A stretch of 64,000 bases of DNA, from assembly GCF_002917885.1 (NCBI RefSeq), contig NZ_PQNY01000002.1, forward strand, positions 62,001 through 126,000, given 5' to 3'. The DNA is from Flavobacterium croceum DSM 17960 (GTDB taxonomy: Bacteria; Bacteroidota; Bacteroidia; Flavobacteriales; Flavobacteriaceae). Every line of letters starts with the position of its first letter. Position 1 is the stretch's first letter. Below are positions 43,089-53,101 of the stretch, in pieces. The notes under the pieces were generated by a model. That model ran no database searches, was not told the origin of the DNA, and saw only the letters and a list, made by a program, of their open reading frames with translations. The position numbers and the translations under genes are program-made.

Positions 43089-43160
43089 GACTCAAAATTT
43101 TTACTAAAATTAGAAATAATTATATTTAAAAAGTAATTTTACCAAAATAATATCTCATTT

Positions 43161-44402
43161 ATGACAATTCTTATTAAAAATATTAAACAACTAGTACAAG
43201 TTCGAGATACATCTGTAGCAAAAGTTTCGGGAGAAGAAATGGGTGTGTTACCTATTCTCGAAAATGCTTATTTGCTACTTGAAAATGATAAAATTATAGA
43301 TTATGGCTTAATGGCGGTATGCCCTGAGGCTACAACAGAAACCCAAGTAATTGATGCTACGGGCAAATGTGTACTGCCTACTTGGTGCGATAGCCATACA
43401 CACTTGGTATATGCTGCCAATAGAGAGCAAGAATTTGTTGATAGAATAAATGGTTTAAGCTATGAAGAAATAGCCAATAAAGGAGGAGGCATTTTAAATT
43501 CTGTAAAAAAACTTAATGAAATTCCAGAAGATGTTTTGTACCTAGAAAGTAAAAAAAGGCTCGAAAATAGTATAAAACTGGGTACAGGAGCTATCGAAAT
43601 AAAATCGGGTTACGGACTGACTACCGAAGGTGAATTAAAAATGCTAAGAGTAATAAAAAAATTAGCCGAAAATTTTCCTATTAAAATTAAAAGCACTTTT
43701 TTGGCAGCTCACGCTTTTCCTTTAGAATATAAAGAAAACCACAAAGGTTATATTGATTTAATAATTGAAGAAATGCTTCCAAAAGTAGCACAAGACAATT
43801 TGGCTGATTTTATTGATGTGTTTTGTGAAACAGGATATTTTTCTGTAGAAGAAACCAAAACAATTATGAATGCAGGGGCAAAATACGGACTCATTCCAAA
43901 AATACATGTAAATCAATTTACCGCTATAGGTGGTATAAAAGCTTGTGTAGAGCATCAGGCATTATCGGTAGATCATTTGGAAATTGTAACCGATGAAGAT
44001 ATTGAAGCTTTGAAAAATTCATCTACAATGCCCGTTGCCTTACCTACTTGCTCATTTTTTATACAAATACCATATACACCTGCAAGAGAAATAATTAAAG
44101 CTGGATTACCTTTGGCAATTGCCACCGATTATAACCCCGGCACTACCCCTTCTGGAAATATGAATTTTGTAGTTGCAACTGCTTGTATACAAATGAAAAT
44201 GACACCAGAAGAAGCTATTAATGCTGCTACAATAAATGGTGCTTATGCTATGGGAATTAGCGATGAATATGGCAGTATAACACGTGGAAAAAAAGCCAAT
44301 ATTATGATAACAAAACCTATAAATAGTTACTATGAATTGCCTTATTCTTTTGGTGATAATTTAATTGAGCTTGTTATTCTAAATGGAACTATTATAGCAT
44401 AA
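43161..44402 (+). CDS. hutI: Imidazolonepropionase
   Basis: Third step of histidine degradation: 4-imidazolone-5-propanoate hydrolysis to N-formimino-L-glutamate. The 413-residue amidohydrolase has the metal motif CDSHTHLVYAANREQEF, the KSGYGL stretch, KIHVNQF, and the late TDYNPGTTPSGNM, all matching HutI. hutH, hutU and hutG are not in the window. It has its own terminator, so it may be transcribed separately from other hut genes. No regulator motif was recognised upstream. Confidence 0.96.
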   Translation: MTILIKNIKQLVQVRDTSVAKVSGEEMGVLPILENAYLLLENDKIIDYGLMAVCPEATTETQVIDATGKCVLPTWCDSHTHLVYAANREQEFVDRINGLSYEEIANKGGGILNSVKKLNEIPEDVLYLESKKRLENSIKLGTGAIEIKSGYGLTTEGELKMLRVIKKLAENFPIKIKSTFLAAHAFPLEYKENHKGYIDLIIEEMLPKVAQDNLADFIDVFCETGYFSVEETKTIMNAGAKYGLIPKIHVNQFTAIGGIKACVEHQALSVDHLEIVTDEDIEALKNSSTMPVALPTCSFFIQIPYTPAREIIKAGLPLAIATDYNPGTTPSGNMNFVVATACIQMKMTPEEAINAATINGAYAMGISDEYGSITRGKKANIMITKPINSYYELPYSFGDNLIELVILNGTIIA

Positions 44403-44442
44403 AAAAAGCCGTTTCAAAATAAAAATTGAAACGGCTTTTTTT
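44402..44442. terminator. Bidirectional terminator between hutI and the M13 peptidase
   Basis: Stem AAAAAAGCCGTTTCAA / TTGAAACGGCTTTTTT with an AT-rich loop. Confidence 0.92.
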
Positions 44443-44455
44443 ATAGTAACTATTC

Positions 44456-46489
44456 TTACCAAATTTGAACTCTTTTTTCTTGAGGTAAATACATTTTGTT
44501 ATTTTCTTTTACGCCAAAGGTTTCATAAAATTCGGGAATGTTTGATAGAGGCCCATTAATTCTAAATTTTGCTGGAGAATGTACATCTGTCATTACTTGT
44601 TGTGATAAGTATTGGCTTGTTCCTTGTACCATCCAAGCATATCCATACGCTAAAAAATAACGTTGATTGGGTGTTAATCCGCTTATTATTTCATTGTTTT
44701 TAAATTGGTTTGTTTTTTTAAATGCTTCATACCCCATAATAACACCTCCCAAATCGGCAATATTTTCACCTTGTGTTGCATCGCCATTCACATATTTACC
44801 ATTTACAACTTCATACGTATTGAATTGTTCTACAATAAGTTTGGTTTTCTCTTTAAATTTTTTCAAATCTTCGGCAGTCCACCAATTGTTTAAATTCCCT
44901 TTGTCATCATACTGACTTCCTTGATCGTCAAACCCATGTGTTATTTCGTGCCCAAAAGTTGATCCTCCAATAATACCATATAATACAGCATCATCTGGCA
45001 TTTTACCCTCAAATCCAGGAACAATAATATTACAAGCAGGAACACAAATTTCATTATTACTTGGGTTATAATACGCATTATACGTTTGTGGATACATACC
45101 CCATTCATTTCGATCTACTGGGTTTCCAAACTTATGCACCATATAGTTATATTCCCATTTGGCAACTTCCATAATATTTTGGCAATACGCATCTTTTTTT
45201 ATGGTTACAGTACTCATGTCTTTCCATTTATCTGGATACCCAACTTTCATGATTATTTTGCTCAATTTAGTAAGTGCTTTTTGTTTGGTAGCTTCACTCA
45301 TCCAATCAAGCTTTTTAATACGCTCGGCATAAACATCTCGAATAGTATTGCCTATTTCTAGTAATTTTTCTTTAGTTCCTTTGGGCAAATATTCTTCTAC
45401 ATAAACTTGCCCTATTAGTTCTCCCAAAGAACCGTCTGTCTCAGTAACTACTCTTTTCCAACGCGGTTTTTGAGTTTTAACTCCATTAAGTACAGTGCTA
45501 AAAAAATAAAAGTTTTGATTTTCTATAGGAGCTGAAAGATAGGCAGCATAATTATCTAATAAATGCCATTTTAAATACGATTTCCAAGTAGATAAAGAAA
45601 CCGTTTTAACCGAAGTGTTTAACGCTTTAAAAAACTCGGGTTGCCCAACAATCACACTATCAGGGTTATTAATTTTTAAATGCGTAAAAATATCTTTCCA
45701 TTTTAAATTGGGTGTTGATTTTTGCAACTTTGCAACACTCATTTTATTGTAGTTTTTTATTGGATCGCGTAATGCTTCTAGTTTTCTAGAATTTTTTGCT
45801 AGCTCTGTTTCCAATGCCATAATTTTTTTAGAATCATTTACAGCTTGTAACTTGCTTACTCCAGATAATTCAAATATTTTGGCTATATGCTTTACATATT
45901 CTGCTCTTATTTTTTTGGCATTTGCATCTTGATCAAAATAATAATCTCTTTGACCTAAACCTAAGCCTCCTTGAGATAAAAAAAGCGTATTTTTTGAACT
46001 TATTTTATCATCTTGCGATACATAAAATCCAAACATACTTCCTGCTCCAATAGTGTGCATATCGGCAACTCTTTGCAGTAATTGTTGTGTATTTTGGATA
46101 GATTCAATATTTTTTAGTTCTTGTGCAAGTGGCGAAATTCCTAACTTATTAATTGTTAAAGTATCCATACCCGAAGTATAGAAATCTCCAATTTTTTGCT
46201 TATTGGTGCCAAAACTTGCATTAGCCTTTGCCGAGGCTACACATATCGATTTTATTTGATTGTTGATTGTATCTTGAATAATTCTAAAAATTCCATTGGT
46301 TTTTTCTGTAGACGGAATTGGATTATTTTTAAACCACCCACCATTAGCATACATAAAAAAGTCGTCTGCAGGATTTACGTTTGTGTCTCTATGTGAAACA
46401 ATTGGGTCTTCGGTTACATAGTTATCTTTGCCAATATAAAATACAAGTAAGATACCCAAAACAGGAAATAGTAATTTTTTTAAAAACAT
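44456..46489 (-). CDS. M13-family metallopeptidase (neprilysin-like)
   Basis: Exported zinc endopeptidase of 677 residues. The zinc motif HEITH (HExxH) is at about residues 513-517 in FGHEITHGFDDQG, the third ligand Glu lies in ENIADLGG, and NAYYNPSNNEICVPA before it is the typical substrate-binding NAxY region. The N-terminus has a hydrophobic signal or anchor (FLKKLLFPVLGILLVFYIG). The C-terminus ends VQIW, near the usual CxxW ending without the Cys. Location is probably periplasmic, possibly membrane-anchored. A promoter motif lies just upstream. Confidence 0.95.
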   Translation of the reverse strand: MFLKKLLFPVLGILLVFYIGKDNYVTEDPIVSHRDTNVNPADDFFMYANGGWFKNNPIPSTEKTNGIFRIIQDTINNQIKSICVASAKANASFGTNKQKIGDFYTSGMDTLTINKLGISPLAQELKNIESIQNTQQLLQRVADMHTIGAGSMFGFYVSQDDKISSKNTLFLSQGGLGLGQRDYYFDQDANAKKIRAEYVKHIAKIFELSGVSKLQAVNDSKKIMALETELAKNSRKLEALRDPIKNYNKMSVAKLQKSTPNLKWKDIFTHLKINNPDSVIVGQPEFFKALNTSVKTVSLSTWKSYLKWHLLDNYAAYLSAPIENQNFYFFSTVLNGVKTQKPRWKRVVTETDGSLGELIGQVYVEEYLPKGTKEKLLEIGNTIRDVYAERIKKLDWMSEATKQKALTKLSKIIMKVGYPDKWKDMSTVTIKKDAYCQNIMEVAKWEYNYMVHKFGNPVDRNEWGMYPQTYNAYYNPSNNEICVPACNIIVPGFEGKMPDDAVLYGIIGGSTFGHEITHGFDDQGSQYDDKGNLNNWWTAEDLKKFKEKTKLIVEQFNTYEVVNGKYVNGDATQGENIADLGGVIMGYEAFKKTNQFKNNEIISGLTPNQRYFLAYGYAWMVQGTSQYLSQQVMTDVHSPAKFRINGPLSNIPEFYETFGVKENNKMYLPQEKRVQIW

Positions 46490-46508
46490 ATCTATTAAAT
46501 TTAAGAGT

Positions 46509-46516
46509 CAAATGTA
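46509..46516 (-). promoter_or_regulatory. Bacteroidota -7 motif for the M13 peptidase
   Basis: The minus strand reads TACATTTG (TAnnTTTG), 19 nt upstream of the ATG. Confidence 0.65.
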
Positions 46517-46586
46517 CATTATTTTACAATAATTTTAGGAAAACTATCGTTTAATTAGTAGTAACTTGCACTAAATTTATTGATAG

Positions 46587-48140
46587 ATGAATAAAATAAA
46601 AATACTTTGGGTAGACGACGAAATTGATTTATTAAAACCTCATATTCTATTTTTAGAGAAAAAAAATTACGAGGTTACAACCTGCAACAATGGTAGAGAT
46701 GCTATCGATATTTTTTCTGAACATAATTTTGATGTTGTTTTTTTAGACGAAAATATGCCTGGCATAAGCGGCTTAGAAACTCTTTCGGAAATAAAAGAAA
46801 AAAAATCTTCTGTTCCTGTAATTATGATTACCAAGAGCGAAGAAGAATTTATTATGGAAGAAGCCATAGGCTCTAAAATTGCAGATTATTTAATAAAACC
46901 TGTAAATCCAAATCAAATTTTACTCAGCTTAAAAAAGAATTTAGATCATTCTAGACTTGTTTCTGAAAAAACAACATTAGACTATCAAAAAGAATTTAGA
47001 AAAATTGCCTTAGATATGTCTATGGCAAACTCTTACGAAGATTGGGTTGAGTTGTACAAAAAATTATTGTTTTGGGAAATTGAACTTGAAAACACCAAAG
47101 ACTCCAATTTACTTTCTATATTAGAATCTCAAAAACAAGAAGCGAACTCTCAATTTGGTAAGTTTATTGAACGAAATTATGAAGATTGGTTTCAACCAAA
47201 AGCCGAGCGTCCAATACAATCTCATACATTATTTAGAGAATTGGTAGTTCCAGAAATAGTAAAAAAAGAAAAGCCTGTATTATTTATTGTAGTAGATAAT
47301 TTGCGTTACGATCAATGGAAAGTAATAGAAAATACTGTAAATAATTATTATAAACTAGAAAAAGAAATTCCATATTACGCAATTTTGCCTACGGCAACCC
47401 AATATGCTAGAAATGCAATTTTTTCGGGACTATTGCCTTTGGAAATGGAAAAACAATTTCCGCAGTTTTGGAAAAATGATGTAGACGAAGGTGGAAAAAA
47501 TAATTTTGAAGGCGAATTTTTAACGGCTCATTTAAAAAGATTAGGACTCAATATTAAGCAAGAATATTTTAAAATAACCAACTTAGCTTCTGGGAAAAAA
47601 TTGGCCGACAATTTTAAAACTTTAAAAGACCATCAATTGGTGAGTATTGTATACAACTTTGTAGATATGCTCTCGCATGCCAAAACCGAAATGGACGTTG
47701 TAAAAGAGCTAGCTTCTGATGATAAAGCGTATCGATCTTTAACCTTAAGTTGGTTTAAAAATTCTCCTTTACTTGAAATTATTCAGCAAGCACAAAAACT
47801 TGGTTTTAAACTTATTATAACTACCGATCATGGTACCATAAATGTAAAAAATCCGAGTAAAGTAATTGGAGATAAAAATACGAGCCTAAATTTACGATAC
47901 AAAACAGGTAGAAGTCTTTCGTATGAAGATAAAGATGTATATGCTGTGAAAAATCCAAAAGATATAGGTTTGCCTTCTATAAATATGACAAGTTCATATA
48001 TTTTTGCCAAAAACGATTTGTTTTTAGCCTATGTAAATAATTACAATCACTATGTAAGCTATTATAGAAATACCTATCAACACGGAGGTATTTCATTAGA
48101 AGAAATGATTGTTCCATTTTTAGTATTTAATCCGAGATGA
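46587..48140 (+). CDS. porX: PorX: response regulator with PglZ domain
   Basis: Two-component regulator of the type IX secretion system in Bacteroidota, partner of the sensor kinase PorY. The 517-residue protein starts with a CheY-like receiver: acidic pocket D10-D11, phospho-acceptor D54 in VVFLDENMPG, and the Lys in DYLIKPVNP. A helical linker leads into a PglZ (alkaline phosphatase-like) domain from about residue 200, with metal-site stretches VVDNLRYDQW and TTDHGT. Such domains in PorX have reported phosphodiesterase activity. It overlaps tsaE by 4 nt. Neighbours porX-tsaE-ald are a common flavobacterial set. Confidence 0.95.
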   Translation: MNKIKILWVDDEIDLLKPHILFLEKKNYEVTTCNNGRDAIDIFSEHNFDVVFLDENMPGISGLETLSEIKEKKSSVPVIMITKSEEEFIMEEAIGSKIADYLIKPVNPNQILLSLKKNLDHSRLVSEKTTLDYQKEFRKIALDMSMANSYEDWVELYKKLLFWEIELENTKDSNLLSILESQKQEANSQFGKFIERNYEDWFQPKAERPIQSHTLFRELVVPEIVKKEKPVLFIVVDNLRYDQWKVIENTVNNYYKLEKEIPYYAILPTATQYARNAIFSGLLPLEMEKQFPQFWKNDVDEGGKNNFEGEFLTAHLKRLGLNIKQEYFKITNLASGKKLADNFKTLKDHQLVSIVYNFVDMLSHAKTEMDVVKELASDDKAYRSLTLSWFKNSPLLEIIQQAQKLGFKLIITTDHGTINVKNPSKVIGDKNTSLNLRYKTGRSLSYEDKDVYAVKNPKDIGLPSINMTSSYIFAKNDLFLAYVNNYNHYVSYYRNTYQHGGISLEEMIVPFLVFNPR

Positions 48141-48553
48141 TAACATTAGAATTTACCTTAGATGAAATAAAGACTATCGCTCAAAAAGTTTTAGAAAACT
48201 TAGAACATAAAATAGTTGTTTTTAATGGGCAAATGGGCGTAGGAAAAACTACTTTTATTACAGCGCTTTGCCAACAAATTGGTGTAAACTCGATTATGAG
48301 TAGTCCAACTTTTTCATTAGTAAATGAATACCATACCACAAACCATCAAACTATTTATCATTTTGATGTATATCGATTAAAAAACGAAGAAGAAGCTTTG
48401 GATATGGGTATAGAAGAATATTTTTATTCTGGAAATTGGTGTTTTATAGAATGGGCAGAAAAAATACCCAATTTATTACCCTTACACTACAATATTATCG
48501 ACCTAACACAAACTGTAGAAGGAAAAAGAATTTTAAAATTATCTACTAATTAA
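48137..48553 (+). CDS. tsaE: tRNA threonylcarbamoyladenosine biosynthesis ATPase TsaE
   Basis: ATPase that supports the TsaB-TsaD complex in making t6A37 on ANN-decoding tRNAs. The 138 residues are normal length, with Walker A GQMGVGKTTF at about 32-41, SSPTFSLVNEY, the HFDVYRL motif and FIEWAEKI, all TsaE signatures. Its ATG overlaps the porX stop (ATGA), so the two are translationally coupled. tsaB, tsaC and tsaD are elsewhere. Confidence 0.96.
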   Translation: MITLEFTLDEIKTIAQKVLENLEHKIVVFNGQMGVGKTTFITALCQQIGVNSIMSSPTFSLVNEYHTTNHQTIYHFDVYRLKNEEEALDMGIEEYFYSGNWCFIEWAEKIPNLLPLHYNIIDLTQTVEGKRILKLSTN

Positions 48554-48588
48554 ATTATTTTGTAATTTGTGCCTTCAAATAAAAAACT

Positions 48589-49782
48589 ATGCCCTATTCT
48601 CCTTTTAGCGCAGACCAATTACTTCCTCAAGAAGAAAAACTTGAAGTAGCCTTACATAAAAGTAATTTATTTATTGGTTTACCCAAAGAAACAAGTTATC
48701 AAGAAAAGCGAATATGCCTTACTCCAGATGCAGTAAACTCATTAGTATCGCACGGGCATAGAGTATTAATGGAAGCTGGTGCTGGAATAGCAGCAAGTTT
48801 TTCTGATAAAGAATACCAAGATGCTGGAGCAGAAATAACTAGCGATACTCAAAAAGTTTTTAGTTGCCCAATAATACTAAAAGTAGAACCACCTACTCTT
48901 GAAGAAATTGGCTATTTAAGTATGAATGCCATAGTTATTTCGGCTTTACAAATAAAAACACAAAAAGCATCTTATTTTGAAGCACTCTCAAAGAAGAAGA
49001 TTACGGCTTTGGCATTTGAATATATAAAAGACGAAGATGGTTCGTACCCCGCTGTAAAATCGTTGAGTGAAATTGCAGGAACAGCTTCTATACTTATCGC
49101 TGCAGAACTAATGTCTAATAATTCTTTTGGAAAAGGACTTTTATTAGGCAATATAAATGGCGTTCCACCAACAGAAATTGTTATTATTGGGGCAGGCACA
49201 GTAGGAGAATTTGCTGCCAAATGTGCCATAGGAATGGGAGCTAATGTAAAAGTTTTTGATAATTCTATTACTAAATTAAGAAGACTTCAAAACAATTTAA
49301 ATCAAAGAATATTTACTTCAACCATACAACCTAAAGCATTACAAAAAGCACTTAGACGTTGCGATATTGCCATTGGAGCCATGAGAGGTAAAGACAGATG
49401 TCCCGTTGTAGTTACTGAAACTATGGTTGAAGTGATGAAAAAAGGAGCCGTTATTGTTGATGTAAGTATTGATACTGGCGGGTGTTTTGAAACTTCGGAA
49501 ATTACAACACACGAGAACCCAACTTTTGAAAAAAATAATGTAATACATTATTGTGTTCCCAATATCCCTTCGCGATACTCAAAAACAGCTTCGCTTTCTA
49601 TAAGTAATATTATCACTCCTTCATTAATTCAAATAGCTGAAGATGGAGGTATAGAAAGTGCTTTGAGAATGAATAAAGGTTTAAAAAATGGAGTATATCT
49701 ATATCACGGTATACTAACAAACAAAGCTATTGGAGATTGGTTTAATCTTCCTGATAGTGATATTAACTTAATTGTTTTTTAA
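48589..49782 (+). CDS. ald: Alanine dehydrogenase
   Basis: NAD+-linked interconversion of alanine with pyruvate and ammonia. The protein is 397 residues, about 25 longer at the N-terminus than Bacillus Ald, a leader that flavobacterial forms share as I recall. Key stretches are IGLPKETSYQEKRICLTPDAV, the active-site region KVEPPTLEE, the dinucleotide fold VIIGAGTVGEFAAK, and VDVSIDTGGCFETS. The ATG at 48589 lies 35 nt after tsaE, so the gene probably belongs to the porX-tsaE unit. The closely related transhydrogenase alpha subunit is the main alternative but is less likely. Confidence 0.92.
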   Translation: MPYSPFSADQLLPQEEKLEVALHKSNLFIGLPKETSYQEKRICLTPDAVNSLVSHGHRVLMEAGAGIAASFSDKEYQDAGAEITSDTQKVFSCPIILKVEPPTLEEIGYLSMNAIVISALQIKTQKASYFEALSKKKITALAFEYIKDEDGSYPAVKSLSEIAGTASILIAAELMSNNSFGKGLLLGNINGVPPTEIVIIGAGTVGEFAAKCAIGMGANVKVFDNSITKLRRLQNNLNQRIFTSTIQPKALQKALRRCDIAIGAMRGKDRCPVVVTETMVEVMKKGAVIVDVSIDTGGCFETSEITTHENPTFEKNNVIHYCVPNIPSRYSKTASLSISNIITPSLIQIAEDGGIESALRMNKGLKNGVYLYHGILTNKAIGDWFNLPDSDINLIVF

Positions 49783-49788
49783 AATAAA

Positions 49789-50166
49789 ATGAAATTTTAC
49801 CAAAGATTAGCCTACTACTTATTGGGTGTATTTTTAGGAGGCTTTGTTGTTGCTGGTTTTTTTATGAAGAAAAAAACGCAATGCAATTACATGCCCAATG
49901 CAAGAGTATTAAACAATATCAAGTCAAAACCATTAGAATATAGTCTAGAAGCTTCCCGAAAACTCTCTGAAGATTGGGTAGATAGTATAGACATTAAAAA
50001 CTCTTTACAGTATGGTGATGTTGATTTTGATAAAAGTAATGTTAAGCGACAAAACGGTAAATTGTATATTATAGAAGGAAAAACAACCAAAAATGACACC
50101 ATAACACTCAAAATTGTTAACTATCCAAAAAAAGCAGTCTTAGAAGATATTATTAGAAAAAGATAG
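49789..50166 (+). CDS. Membrane-anchored DUF4258-like small protein
   Basis: A 125-residue protein with one N-terminal hydrophobic segment (about 8-25, YYLLGVFLGGFVVAGFF) and a soluble domain of about 95 residues, ending in strand-like LYIIEGKTTKNDTITLKIVN. This fits the DUF4258 proteins that I recall next to ald in flavobacteria, but the assignment is tentative. It begins 6 nt after the ald stop and is the last gene before a terminator, so it is probably part of the porX-tsaE-ald transcript. Function unknown. Confidence 0.78.
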   Translation: MKFYQRLAYYLLGVFLGGFVVAGFFMKKKTQCNYMPNARVLNNIKSKPLEYSLEASRKLSEDWVDSIDIKNSLQYGDVDFDKSNVKRQNGKLYIIEGKTTKNDTITLKIVNYPKKAVLEDIIRKR

Positions 50167-50195
50167 GTTTAATTACACAATTAACCATATAAAAC

Positions 50196-50225
50196 AAAAG
50201 GGATAGTTTTTGAACTATCCCTTTT
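50196..50225. terminator. Bidirectional terminator
   Basis: Perfect 13-bp stem AAAAGGGATAGTT / AACTATCCCTTTT with 4-nt loop between the ald operon and the convergent T9SS cargo gene. Confidence 0.92.
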
Positions 50226-50247
50226 AAATTTTTAGAATATCTAATAA

Positions 50248-51771
50248 TTATTCTTTTACTAATTTCTTAGTTACAGAACCTTTTTCTGAATTAATTTTAA
50301 CCATATATACTCCCGAAGAAAGTGTAGATAAATCGATATTTGATTCAATCGCATTTGGTTTTGCAGTTAAAACTGTTCTTCCGTTAATATCTACCACTTC
50401 AATAGCGTTAATAGCATTATCATTTGTAGAGTTTATAGTTACAAAGTTTTTAGCAGGATTTGGAGTCATAGAGAATGAATTTGCTAAAACTTCATTTGTA
50501 CTTAATACTGAAGTAAAATTTAGTGTATCTAAAAACAAAAATGTTTGAGAAGTTCCTGCTGCAGAATTATTATTAAATCCAAAATAATAAATACCAGCAG
50601 AAGGAGCAGTATAAGTAGCTGTTTGTAAAGTGAAGTCTGCAGTATTACTTTCGGTTATTGTTGTTAATATAGTAGTTTGGGCAGATGAACTTTGACTTGT
50701 TCCTGCTGTAACTTTGATAGTCATTGGACTAGCTGAAGCAGAAGAATATAGTCTTGTTTTAAAAGTAATTGTTACTTGCTCTCCAGCAGATAAGCTAACT
50801 GCTCTAGAATAAGCCCATAAATTTGAAGTTGCTGTAGTACTATTATATGTGTACATTACATTTCCTACTCCTCCATCTGCATAATTTGCAGGAGTGCTAT
50901 TAGCTGTAGAATTAAATAAAGAAAATTGACCTATAAATCCGTCAGTATAATTATTAGAAGCACTTTCAAAGTCATTTGAATATGGTAAAACTTTCGCTAA
51001 ATAAGCATAATAAGGACCTTGCCAACCGCTTTGTGAACCTCCGCAATTAGATCTAACAAAGTATCTAACATTTGATGAAGCAGGTACACCTGTAATTGTA
51101 GAAGTGGCATAAGCTGGCGGACCTGCATTTAAAGTCGCAGTATTAACAATAGTTCCAGATCCTGCAGGAGTAGAAAAATTTGTGCTCCAATCAGTATCAT
51201 AATTCGATGGACTGCCTATTGCTTGATTCCAATATAAACTAGCCGATGTTGTTGTGTAATTATCTGGAAGATAAAAATCTAATGCCCCTGGTCTCACACA
51301 AGAAACAGCCGTGAAATTAAAAGTGAACTGTAAACCTAAGTTTGGATTAGCTGTACTTCCCCATCTATTATCCCATTGAATATAATAGGTAGTACCAGAA
51401 CTAACAGGAACTGTTACAGTAGATTTGTAATTAGTATCACTAACATCATCATTATACTCTACACAGGTCAAAGAAGTACAAGTTCCTTTAAAAACAGAAA
51501 TTCGAGTATCATTGGTATAAGTAGTACCATTATTAGCTGCCAAATCAGAAGAAATAGTCATTTCTCCATTACTAGTTGGAGTATATTTATACCAAATTGC
51601 TTTTATACCTGTTGAACTTGACAAACATCCATTTACAAATGTACTAGTTGTATAATTTGGAGTAGTAATAGTTCCATTTGAAGATATTGTCAAAGCAGTT
51701 GCACATGAAGTTTGTGCATTTACTACAACACCTGCAAATATTGCAATAACAGAAAGTAAAATTTTTTTCAT
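50248..51771 (-). CDS. Secreted protein with T9SS type A sorting domain
   Basis: A 507-residue extracellular protein: signal peptide MKKILLSVIAIFAGVVVNAQ, an N-terminal beta-rich domain with paired cysteines (about 20-160), a fibronectin-type-III-like stretch around PDNYTTTSASLYWNQA, a second beta-sandwich, and a C-terminal type A sorting signal (about 430-507). The signal is shown by SMTPNPAKNFV, VDINGRTVL, LSSGVYMVKI and the basic end TKKLVKE. The T9SS removes such tails and fixes the protein on the surface or releases it. The cargo function is unknown; the small beta-domain may bind sugar or peptide. Ser/Thr/Asn-rich composition is typical. Confidence 0.93.
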   Translation of the reverse strand: MKKILLSVIAIFAGVVVNAQTSCATALTISSNGTITTPNYTTSTFVNGCLSSSTGIKAIWYKYTPTSNGEMTISSDLAANNGTTYTNDTRISVFKGTCTSLTCVEYNDDVSDTNYKSTVTVPVSSGTTYYIQWDNRWGSTANPNLGLQFTFNFTAVSCVRPGALDFYLPDNYTTTSASLYWNQAIGSPSNYDTDWSTNFSTPAGSGTIVNTATLNAGPPAYATSTITGVPASSNVRYFVRSNCGGSQSGWQGPYYAYLAKVLPYSNDFESASNNYTDGFIGQFSLFNSTANSTPANYADGGVGNVMYTYNSTTATSNLWAYSRAVSLSAGEQVTITFKTRLYSSASASPMTIKVTAGTSQSSSAQTTILTTITESNTADFTLQTATYTAPSAGIYYFGFNNNSAAGTSQTFLFLDTLNFTSVLSTNEVLANSFSMTPNPAKNFVTINSTNDNAINAIEVVDINGRTVLTAKPNAIESNIDLSTLSSGVYMVKINSEKGSVTKKLVKE

Positions 51772-51844
51772 ATGTGAATATTAAAATTAATAATTACAAA
51801 TATATACATTTTAAAATTAATTAAAGTGCAATAAAAATGTTAAA

Positions 51845-53101
51845 TTATTTTTCCCATTTTCCTATTACTGAGGTTGCTAATGCGTTGCCTAACACATTTG
51901 TAGCACTTCTAAACATATCACAAAAATGATCTATAGGTAGTATTAAAGCTATTCCTTCAATAGGTATTTTAAACATACCACAAGTGGCTGCTACTACTAC
52001 TAAACTCGCTCTAGGTACTCCAGCAATTCCTTTACTTGTAAGCATTAAAACCAACAACATAGTAAGTTGTGTAGGTGTATCTAGCTGAATATTATACACT
52101 TGAGCGATAAAAATACTAGCAAAAGTCATATACATCATGCTTCCGTCTAAATTGAAAGAATACCCCAATGGTAGCATAAATGACACTACTTTGTCTTTTA
52201 CTCCAAATTTTTCTAATTCTTCTGTAAGTTTTGGAAAAACGGCTTCGCTACTTGTTGTGCCAAAAGCTATAATAAGTGGACTCGTAATATGTTTTATCAA
52301 TTTTAAAACTCTCTTTTGCAATAATAAATATCCAACGAGTAATAGCAATACCCATAGTGTTGAAATTCCGACTAAAAATGATCCAAAAAAATAAGTATAG
52401 GTTTTTATGAGTTCTCCAAAATCTTTTACCGCAAACACCGCTGCTATCGCACCAAAAACGCCTATTGGCGCAAAAGCCATAACATAGTTTACCATTTTTA
52501 AAATAATATGCGATGTTTTATCTAAAGCGTTTACCACAGGCTTAGCATAATCGCCTATAGAAGCTGCAGCTAATCCGAAAAATATAGAAAATATTACTAT
52601 TTGTAAAATTTCGTTGGTTGCCATAGCTTCTACTATGCTTTTTGGAATAATATGTTCTATAAAATTTTGCGCCGAAAAGTTTTGAGAATCTTTTGCAACA
52701 TCAGTTGCTATAGACAAGTCTATTTGTGTATTCAAATTAAGTCCAACTCCTGGTTTTAAAACATTTACCCAAAACAAACCTATAAGTAATGAAATAAATG
52801 ACGCAGTAAAAAACCAAGCCAAGGCTCTCCCTCCTATTCTACCTACAGATTTTAAGTCGCCTAATTTTGCAATACCAACTACCAATGTTGTAAATACTAA
52901 TGGCGCAATAATCATTTGTACCAATCGAATAAAAATTGTTGAAAGAATTTTTATGTATGTACTAAAATCTTTAGCCGTAGTTTCATTGTAATTATTATGA
53001 ATAAACATTCCTAATAGTATACCCAATAGCATAGCTATAAGTATTTGAACGGTTAAATTTTTATAAATTGGTTTCTTCTTTTGTTTTTCTATTGTATTCA
53101 T
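51845..53101 (-). CDS. Dicarboxylate/amino acid:cation symporter
   Basis: Inner-membrane symporter of 418 residues in the DAACS (GltP/DctA) family. Eight helices and two hairpin loops are recognisable: SFNLDGSMMYMTFASIFIAQ for the transport core, GTTSSEAVFPKL for hairpin 1 (serine-rich), and GIAGVPRASLVVVAATCG for hairpin 2. Substrate could be glutamate, aspartate or C4-dicarboxylates; Na+ or H+ coupling cannot be told apart here. Its ATG shares one base with the aroC stop (TAATG), so the genes are co-transcribed. Confidence 0.94.
   Translation of the reverse strand: MNTIEKQKKKPIYKNLTVQILIAMLLGILLGMFIHNNYNETTAKDFSTYIKILSTIFIRLVQMIIAPLVFTTLVVGIAKLGDLKSVGRIGGRALAWFFTASFISLLIGLFWVNVLKPGVGLNLNTQIDLSIATDVAKDSQNFSAQNFIEHIIPKSIVEAMATNEILQIVIFSIFFGLAAASIGDYAKPVVNALDKTSHIILKMVNYVMAFAPIGVFGAIAAVFAVKDFGELIKTYTYFFGSFLVGISTLWVLLLLVGYLLLQKRVLKLIKHITSPLIIAFGTTSSEAVFPKLTEELEKFGVKDKVVSFMLPLGYSFNLDGSMMYMTFASIFIAQVYNIQLDTPTQLTMLLVLMLTSKGIAGVPRASLVVVAATCGMFKIPIEGIALILPIDHFCDMFRSATNVLGNALATSVIGKWEK

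Noticed and set aside
46587..48140. PglZ domain as a BREX phage-defence component
   Set aside because: It is fused to a receiver domain in the PorX architecture and sits beside tsaE and ald; no brx or pglX genes are nearby.
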